From assembly GCA_006503475.1 (NCBI GenBank), contig RSEH01000375.1, forward strand, positions 1 through 32,949: 32,949 nucleotides of DNA. The letters are read 5' to 3'. Source of the stretch: Stentor roeselii (taxonomy: Eukaryota > Ciliophora > Heterotrichea > Heterotrichida > Stentoridae). Position 1 is the stretch's first letter, and every line of letters starts with the position of its first letter. The position numbers were made by a program, and so were the translations under genes. The notes below the pieces were generated by a model. That model was given only the letters and a program-made list of their open reading frames with translations, was not told where the DNA came from and made no database searches. Shown here piece after piece: positions 18,503-24,364 of this stretch.

Positions 18503-19627
18503 CTACAACAACACCTCATCATTCCCTAAATTTTCACAGAAACTTTTACTTCCATCTCGTCCTTGAAAACCTTCTAAAACTTCCTCTTTAATTTCAATCA
18601 AATCTCCAAAAAAAACTCCATTAAACTCATCAATTTCCTCTTGAGTATCAAAATTCCTTTCAAATTCACTTCCCCTCATCTTTTCACTAATATCATGAAA
18701 AATCCTTTGATCAGCTCCACTTTGACTTTCCAAGACACTAAGTCTTCTTCTTGACAAGTAAAGCCTTTCAAGTCTTTTCCTTTCTTCTAAATATTCCCCG
18801 CGGGTCTTAAAGTTCGGGTCTTTCGGACAATCAACGAAAAGATGTCCTGTTTTTTTACAATCAGTGCAAAACTTGACAGGACTTAATTCTTCAAAAGTTT
18901 CACTTTTTTCCTCTTGTGCCACATGTTTGCTTAAAACGCATCCAGGTGAAGTTTTTCCTTGTTTTCCACAACACCAAAAAAAGCCATTTTGAAGAAGTCC
19001 TAAATGAGTCCTGCAGGACCAGTTAAAATTGTCTTTCTCGTAAAAAGACTGAGAACATTTTGAACAGAATTTTTCTTCTTCTAAGTCGATGCCTGAGGTT
19101 TTTCGCTTTTTTAACTTTCTTAGTTTTTTTAGCTCTTTTGAACAGTCGAATAGTTTTTTTTCTAGTTCTGAAGATTTTGACTTGAACTGGTCTTTTTCTT
19201 GAAGTGCTTGTGAAAGAGAAGATTGAAGAAAATTTACTTTTTCTTTAAAAACTCTGAAAGTTTTTTCATAGTTTTTCTTGAAAGTTTCTTTTGTTGATAG
19301 AAAATCTTGACATTCTGTTAGGAAATTGTCTTGTTTTTTTAAAGTTTCTTCAAATTTTGAACTAGTTTCTTGAGTTTGAAGTAGAATTTGTTGAGTTAAT
19401 CTTGAATTCATCACAAGTTTTTCTTCAACCTGTTTAAAAAAATAAGCGAAATGGTGAATTGAGTCGAAAGAACTGAAAATTGATTTGACTCGGTCGCAGA
19501 GGATTTCTTTTTCGAAGCTGATTAAATCGTTGTGGCTTTCTAGTTGAATTGCAATGTTTTTTAACTTGTTTGAGAGAGTTAAGGAAAATAGAAGATTATC
19601 GGATATCGTTATTGGCTTTTTCGTCAT
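18503..19627 (-). CDS. Coiled-coil protein with zinc-binding domain and zinc knuckle (probably the 3' part of a larger gene)
   Basis: Read from the first ATG (19627) this gives 374 residues. A coiled coil spans about 60-175. A Cys/His cluster at Cys188, Cys191, Cys205, His208, Cys219, Cys220, Cys230 and His235 resembles a CHORD-like zinc module (CxxC...CxxH...WCCG...GC...H). A CX2CX4HX4C zinc knuckle follows at Cys254, Cys257, His262 and Cys267, then a charged helix and an acidic C-terminus. Zinc knuckles often bind nucleic acid. The ATG lies inside the end of the upstream ORF (19596-20252) in another frame, and there is no leader-like sequence. I think both ORFs belong to one gene separated by a one-base frame change near the 8-A run (19632-19639). 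Confidence 0.7.
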   Translation of the reverse strand: MTKKPITISDNLLFSLTLSNKLKNIAIQLESHNDLISFEKEILCDRVKSIFSSFDSIHHFAYFFKQVEEKLVMNSRLTQQILLQTQETSSKFEETLKKQDNFLTECQDFLSTKETFKKNYEKTFRVFKEKVNFLQSSLSQALQEKDQFKSKSSELEKKLFDCSKELKKLRKLKKRKTSGIDLEEEKFCSKCSQSFYEKDNFNWSCRTHLGLLQNGFFWCCGKQGKTSPGCVLSKHVAQEEKSETFEELSPVKFCTDCKKTGHLFVDCPKDPNFKTRGEYLEERKRLERLYLSRRRLSVLESQSGADQRIFHDISEKMRGSEFERNFDTQEEIDEFNGVFFGDLIEIKEEVLEGFQGRDGSKSFCENLGNDEVLL

Positions 19628-20252
19628 GAAGTTTTTTTTCGGAATCATCGCTTTTTGAGATGAGTTTCTTGAAAATAGTTTCGTATTCGTTTAGTTGTTG
19701 CTTTGATTTTTCGAGGTCAAGGGAAACTGAGGATAGCCGAGACTCGAGTTTGAAGTTTTCAAAGTTCAAGACTTTTAAAGTCGCATTTAGTGAAGCAATC
19801 ATCTCCTCAGCAGCGGCAAGTTTTTCTTCAACAACGAACTGACTTTGTTTCAGTTCTTTCATATTTTTTTTCATCCAAAAGCCTTCTTCCTGCATTTTTT
19901 TCATTTCATTAGCCAACTGTTCACTCATCCTAAGTTCAGTGTAAAGAGTTCCATCAAATGAAGCTGAATATCGATGTTTAACTTGTCGTATTCCAAAAGA
20001 TTCTCGTCTTTTATTATGAGACTTCTCTTTCGAGTCTTTTTCGAACATTGGAAGAATATATTCTCGGACCACCTTTGAAGCAAGCTCTGGATTTATCTCA
20101 ACTTCTGAAGAATTTGAACGGTTCCGAACTGAACTCAGAAGACGAGTGTTTGAAGAGATTTTTGTTGAAGTGATGCTTAGACGAGGGTTTTCTATGCTGC
20201 ACTTCGAGTTACGCACTGAGAAGGTCTTGTTCAAGTTTGAAATTTTTTGCAT
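19596..20252 (-). CDS. Coiled-coil protein N-terminal ORF, overlapping the next ORF by 32 bases
   Basis: The 218-codon ORF has a Ser/Asn/Arg-rich N-terminus (about 1-50), a basic segment around 75-95, and a coiled coil from about 110 to the end (for example KLAAAEEMIASLNATL). It starts at an ATG in AAATTCATG, after a long leader that is C/A-rich and G-poor in the sense strand. The stop TAA comes just after DIR, within the 5' end of the next minus-strand ORF. Omitting one A of the run at 19632-19639 would join the two ORFs into a protein of about 580 residues. No enzymatic domain; function unknown. Confidence 0.7.
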   Translation of the reverse strand: MQKISNLNKTFSVRNSKCSIENPRLSITSTKISSNTRLLSSVRNRSNSSEVEINPELASKVVREYILPMFEKDSKEKSHNKRRESFGIRQVKHRYSASFDGTLYTELRMSEQLANEMKKMQEEGFWMKKNMKELKQSQFVVEEKLAAAEEMIASLNATLKVLNFENFKLESRLSSVSLDLEKSKQQLNEYETIFKKLISKSDDSEKKLHDEKANNDIR

Positions 20253-20662
20253 GAATTTATTTTAGTAAGTTTATCGAAAATTTTTTGGTTTAGAGAAGGT
20301 TTATGGGTTTTGATTTGGTTGAAATTTTAGGAGTTTTTTTGAAGACTTTTAAGGATTTTTTGGTTAATTTTGAGGTATTTGGATTTTTTTAAGTTATAGA
20401 AGGTTTTTAATATTGGTAAATGTTGAGTTATTTTAATAGTTTTTAAGTGACAAAAGGTTTTAAATAATGGTAATGTTAATTTATTTGAACTGAAAGAAGG
20501 TTTTTAATATTGGTAAATGTTGAGTCCTTTTAATATTTTTTAAGTGAAAGAAGGTTTTATTTAATGGTAAATGTTGAAGTTTGATTCATGAATGTTAATA
20601 AAGATATCTAGGAAATATTAGAATAATAAATAAAACTATTTAGGTAACCAATTTATCTTAAT
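20253..20662. other. Intergenic region containing leader and direct repeat
   Basis: 410 bases lie between the kinase gene's stop (20663) and the start of the coiled-coil gene (20252), both on the minus strand. The 20253-20395 part is C/A-rich and G-poor in the sense of the coiled-coil gene, as expected for its leader. A duplicated unit of about 97 bases fills much of the rest. No gene seen. Confidence 0.55.
20399..20577. repeat. Imperfect direct repeat of about 97 bases, two copies
   Basis: The 30-base start of the unit, beginning GAAGGTTTTTAATATTGGTA, occurs at 20399 and again at 20496. The following parts also match with small changes. Each unit contains a shorter, weaker internal copy (AAAGGTTTTAAATAATGGTA-like) about 54 bases in, so the array has an alternating 54/43 base pattern. 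It lies upstream of the minus-strand coiled-coil gene. Confidence 0.7.
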
Positions 20663-22285
20663 CTAGTTAGCAATAGTAGCTAAGCTCTGATCCACAGTAC
20701 TAAGACATTGCATAAAATTAAACCTTCCTTTTATATCGCAATTAAGCATCCTATTCAAAAGAGTTTTCAAATACTGATCCTTCACTTCACAATTAATCAA
20801 ATCTTTCAGTATTTGATTATTTTCAGGATAGTTCAAAGTTTCAAGTTTTTTCCTATCTAAAACCACTAAATACAAAAAAGTCATTCCAAGTGAAAAAACA
20901 TCAGCTTTTTCATTAGATCCCTGAATAACTTTCTTTCCTTCCAAAAAAGCCTTCCGTAATTCCGGTGCCATAAAAAATCCACTTCCAATAACTCTCACCT
21001 CTTCCTGTTCTTCAAAGTCATTTTCACCTTTACAATAAGCGACATTATAATCAATGATCTTCAAATCTCCATTTCGACTTACTAAAATATTATCAGGTTT
21101 TATATCCCGATGAAAAATTCCTTTAGTCCTCATCATTTGAAATGAATTCAAAAGTTTTTCAATGAAATTTCTAAGTTCATTATCTTCAAACTTCAAATTA
21201 TTTTCCAACTTTTCTTGAATCAATGATTCAAGACTTTTCTCATGAAATTCCATAGCGATATATGCAGAGTTTCCTTGAAAAAACTCCCAATAAAACTCTA
21301 GAAAACAAAAAGAATTTTGATTAGGTTTTGGTGTTAAAGCTTTTAAAACATTTATCTCAGAAAAGACTCGGTTGAAGTTTTCAGTTTTTACTTCTTGTGT
21401 GTAAGATTTGATTGCCATTGAAAAATCGCCTGATATGAACTTGTAAACTTTTACCTCTAAACCATCTTCATCAGAACGAGAGGAATAAATAGAAGAATTT
21501 AGTTGTAGTCTTGGAATCACGAATTCAGGAACTGGGACTGTCTTGTTAAAGACCTGCATTGAAGTACTTGTCAAGTGACATATTCCGAATTTTTCTACTA
21601 AACTTTGAATTATTTCTTTAAGGTCTTGATGAATTTCTGGAAAAGTAATCAAAATGCCTAAAATCATTTGTTTTTCTTTCAGGTTAAATAAATCCTTCTC
21701 AATCAGAAGTAAAACTCGATTAATAAAAGAAGATTCGGCTGGGTTTAAGTTGATTTCTAATCTTTGAGACTCGCTTAAAGCTTGAAAAATGCCGAAAATA
21801 TGGTCAAAGTCAGGTTTTTCTATTTTTAAGCTTTCCCAGAGCCAAGGAATCATTTTTAACTTGTAAATATTTTCAAAGCTTTTCAGATTTTCCCCTTTTT
21901 TCATAGTTTCTGATGCTCTTAACCGAGTAAGACACTTGAAAGCCTCTTTCAAGTCGATGGGCTTGGTGATAAACTGGATAGTCCTAGAAAAAGTAATAAA
22001 AAAAGCAGAAAGTGCTTCAAAAAGTACAAATTTTTGCAAGTTTTCTCCACAGTTATCAAGATATTCCAGCAAAAGGTCTAAGATTAGGGTGGTTTGGGAA
22101 AGATCTGAAGAAATAATCGAGTTTTGACAGATTCTGAAAAGAATTAAACAGTTCTCGTCTCGAAGGTGCCCTGATTGGATCTGAGACTTTAAAAGTTCAG
22201 GTAAAAGTTCATTGTCTTGAATGGGTTTTAGAGAAATTGAATGAATTTCAAGACGATGTAAGAGCTGCTGATAATTTGAAGACAT
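20663..22285 (-). CDS. Atypical protein kinase with N-terminal helical region
   Basis: The product is 540 residues. Residues 1-250 are helical and Leu-rich, without a recognised domain. The kinase domain spans about 270-535. Present are Lys293 in MAIK, a catalytic loop HRDIKPDN at 392-399 (Asp394, Lys396, Asn399), APE at 440-442, and DVFSLG at 462-467. Unusual points: no glycine-rich loop is visible before MAIK (YKFISGDFS), and DFG is replaced by DYN (412-414), keeping the metal-binding Asp. It may therefore be a weak or specially regulated Ser/Thr kinase rather than a dead one. The start ATG is in TATAAATG. The next minus-strand gene ends 36 bases upstream of it. Confidence 0.85.
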   Translation of the reverse strand: MSSNYQQLLHRLEIHSISLKPIQDNELLPELLKSQIQSGHLRDENCLILFRICQNSIISSDLSQTTLILDLLLEYLDNCGENLQKFVLFEALSAFFITFSRTIQFITKPIDLKEAFKCLTRLRASETMKKGENLKSFENIYKLKMIPWLWESLKIEKPDFDHIFGIFQALSESQRLEINLNPAESSFINRVLLLIEKDLFNLKEKQMILGILITFPEIHQDLKEIIQSLVEKFGICHLTSTSMQVFNKTVPVPEFVIPRLQLNSSIYSSRSDEDGLEVKVYKFISGDFSMAIKSYTQEVKTENFNRVFSEINVLKALTPKPNQNSFCFLEFYWEFFQGNSAYIAMEFHEKSLESLIQEKLENNLKFEDNELRNFIEKLLNSFQMMRTKGIFHRDIKPDNILVSRNGDLKIIDYNVAYCKGENDFEEQEEVRVIGSGFFMAPELRKAFLEGKKVIQGSNEKADVFSLGMTFLYLVVLDRKKLETLNYPENNQILKDLINCEVKDQYLKTLLNRMLNCDIKGRFNFMQCLSTVDQSLATIAN

Positions 22286-22321
22286 TTATAGTTGTGTTAA
22301 GAAGTGGATGTTAGATTTGAT

Positions 22322-23554
22322 TTAACTATCTATGATAAATACCTTCAACATCTCGATTTCACTATCTTGGTATTTGTACTTGCATCGAATGCACTCTTTT
22401 GTTAGGATCGTCTCGTAGTAACATTGGACACATAATTGGCAAGGGTGAGGGTTTCCTGGAATAAGAACTGGAGTTTCTTTGCATCCTTTGCATCGGTGAC
22501 TAGAAAATAGAAAAGGAGGGGGAGGGGGATGGGGAGGAAGGGGGAGAGAAGGAGGAGAAAAGGGTGGCATCAAAGAATTCAAACCAACTCCAGGCACATT
22601 AATCCCAGGAAGACTATTTTGACTAAGGTAATCGTCTTGAGAAAACCCTAAAGGTTTGTATTTTTTCCAAAAATCAAATTTTTTCTTATTTTTTTGGATT
22701 TTTTTGAAGTTTTTTCGATATTTTCCTTCAAATTCGTTCATGAATTCCAAAGTTTCTTTAACAGTTAAAGGAATGCTTTTTTCATTTTTACAATTCGAAT
22801 CTAAATTTCTCTCATTTTTCAATTCTTTGAGTATAGGAGGAGGTCTTAGTATGATATTCGGGGTTCTTTTAAGAATTTCTTGAATTTCTTCTTGAAGGTC
22901 ATCAGGAAGAACTTTCAAATACTTTCTCAAGTCTTCAAAAAAAACAGGAAAATTCGCAAGTTCTTTGATTTGATTCAAACTTTGACGAATGATTTGAAGT
23001 AAAATTTCTTCTGGTTTATTAAAACTTTCAATGATTGGATCTTTGTCACTATAAAGCAAGTTTACTTTAGAAAGTTCTTCAAAAGTTATGCAGACTAGCA
23101 CAGGTCCAGGTAAAGTGCTTTTATTAATTTCGATGACTTGGTCTTGATAAAAAATAATGATTCTAGAATTAACCATCTCTGAAAAGTTTCTTAAAGACCT
23201 GGAAATCCTCGAAAAAGATTCATCAGGAAAAATTTCACTAGCAAGCACCTTCAATTCCTCAACAACCTCAAGACAGTAAAGCTCTTCAAGTTTCGAAATA
23301 TCATAACCCCTACAAAACCCCAGCACTTTTTCCTTCAAACCCTTAAACCTGCCATTCTGAAAAGCAGGAAAACTTCTAAAAAGTTGTAATCCATACCTAT
23401 TCTCCTTCGTAGTAATACATTGAAACAAGTACCCAAAAGTCACAGCAAGTCCAACCGATTCAAAAGCAAGATTAGAAATATTATTAAATCCAACTTTCAG
23501 ATACTTTCTATTCTCTTCAGAGTCACTCAAATGAATAAAGTCAAAACTTTCCAT
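22322..23554 (-). CDS. Proline-rich protein with C-terminal RING-like Cys cluster; possible otubain-like N-terminal part
   Basis: The ATG at 23554 gives 410 residues; an in-frame GTG further upstream is not used as a start. The C-terminus has Cys355, Cys358, Cys372, Cys375, Cys378, Cys388 and Cys391 in CxxC pairs, suggesting a small zinc-binding, RING-like module. A proline run of PPP-type segments precedes it (about 325-345). Residues 20-190 include a segment (IIIFYQDQVIEINKS, then LLYSDKD) reminiscent of the C-terminal part of otubain (C65) ubiquitin peptidases. I cannot locate a convincing catalytic Cys, so this is a weak suggestion. A link to ubiquitin would fit both parts but is inferred. 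Its start lies 11 bases from the divergent gene at 23566. Confidence 0.7.
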   Translation of the reverse strand: MESFDFIHLSDSEENRKYLKVGFNNISNLAFESVGLAVTFGYLFQCITTKENRYGLQLFRSFPAFQNGRFKGLKEKVLGFCRGYDISKLEELYCLEVVEELKVLASEIFPDESFSRISRSLRNFSEMVNSRIIIFYQDQVIEINKSTLPGPVLVCITFEELSKVNLLYSDKDPIIESFNKPEEILLQIIRQSLNQIKELANFPVFFEDLRKYLKVLPDDLQEEIQEILKRTPNIILRPPPILKELKNERNLDSNCKNEKSIPLTVKETLEFMNEFEGKYRKNFKKIQKNKKKFDFWKKYKPLGFSQDDYLSQNSLPGINVPGVGLNSLMPPFSPPSLPLPPHPPPPPFLFSSHRCKGCKETPVLIPGNPHPCQLCVQCYYETILTKECIRCKYKYQDSEIEMLKVFIIDS

Positions 23555-23565
23555 TATTTCTATAA

Positions 23566-24270
23566 ATGGGTTCTTCACAGTCACAACGCCGAGTAAGTAC
23601 TAAAAAGAATCATTCAAAATACGACATGGGTAACCTGCAAACCAGCGCAAATCAACAAGCAATATCTCTTCGGTTTCGAGATAAACCATTCAGGAGAGAA
23701 CCCGATTTGCACCTTCCAAGAGTCGCTTTACACTCCTTTTCTCAGCATTTCTCGAATTTCATGTAAATTTAAACAGTCTACCAATTCAACGGGTTCATTT
23801 CCGGTTTTAAATGTTTGACTGTGACTGAAAATAAAACTCGTAGTTTTCAGTTTTTTAATAAAAAACAAAAACATGAAGACTTTATTACTTTAGAACTGGG
23901 AAAAGAAGAAAGTATTGTAAAGGTCAAGTTTGGGTATAACTTACTTGGTGCCACTGCTGTTAAGATTGTTACTGATTATCAGAAAAAAAGACTTGGAGAT
24001 ATGAAAAGTGCTGAGTTTAAAAGTGAATCGATTAGTCAGAACGATACTGGAATTGTTGGGTTTGAATTCGTTTTTGATTCTAATCGACTTGTAGAAGCTG
24101 AAGTGTTTTTAGCTCCGATTCTTATGAAGTCCAGGACGATTAAGAGAAAAGCGAGCCTTGCACCTTTTAATGATGCTGCTAGTCATAATGTTAAGTTGTC
24201 TGCTAGTATTGCTTTGGTAAGGCATGTGTTTAAAGCGTATAAAAACTTGAAAATGAATTCTTCGTTTTAA
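23566..24270 (+). CDS. Small protein needing removal of 16- and 14-base introns; possible jacalin-like fold and N-myristoylation
   Basis: Proposed exons are 23566-23629, 23646-23762 and 23777-24270, giving 224 residues (219 if bases 23593-23607, also intron-like, are removed). No unspliced frame links an ATG to the long 3' ORF, whose frame is open from 23773 with no ATG near its 5' end. The join moves the reading frame twice and yields a smooth sequence: MGSSQSQRR, then MAQINKQYLFGFEI, SISRISFYQFNGFISGF and ITLELGKEESIVKVKF. The N-terminus MGxxxS fits N-myristoylation. The pattern of beta-strand segments with ELGKEESIVKV and TGIVGFEF loosely recalls jacalin-like domains, at low confidence. 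The ATG is in TATAAATG, 11 bases from the divergent ATG at 23554. Confidence 0.65.
23593..23607 (+). other. Possible 15-base intron (in frame, optional)
   Basis: GTAAGTACTAAAAAG has a strong 5' end (GTAAGT) and an AG end at exactly 15 bases. It contains no stop in the frame used, so translation works with or without its removal (five residues, VSTKK). It could be a retained or regulated intron or simply coding sequence. Confidence 0.4.
23630..23645 (+). other. 16-base intron
   Basis: GTAACCTGCAAACCAG has canonical ends and the 16-base length known in heterotrichs. Removing it joins ATG-G to CG-CAA and shifts the frame into the one that continues through 23762. Confidence 0.65.
23763..23776 (+). 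other. Candidate 14-base intron
   Basis: GTAAATTTAAACAG is 14 bases with GT and AG ends. Its removal is required to join the frame before 23762 with the 3' ORF from 23777, producing a TTC (Phe) codon across the junction. No 15- or 16-base GT-AG alternative ends at this acceptor. A base lost in assembly inside the intron would not alter the exons. Confidence 0.55.
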
Positions 24271-24364
24271 GTGAAGGTTAGAATAGGTAGATGAAATTCT
24301 TTGTTTCATTAAAATAATTCAAGGATTTTCATTAACTTGGCAGAAACTGATTGAATATATTTAA

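Noticed and set aside
23531-23565. Alternative ATG at 23531 for the plus gene, using only the 15- and 14-base introns
   Set aside because: It overlaps the opposing start codon at 23554 and lacks the TATAAATG context. The model from 23566 with the 16-base intron needs no such overlap. It is not fully excluded.
23626-23766. A separate 46-residue protein starting MGNLQTS within 23566-23766
   Set aside because: The same stretch in the spliced frame connects both to the upstream ATG and to the 3' ORF through GT-AG boundaries. The unspliced version leaves the 3' ORF without a start.
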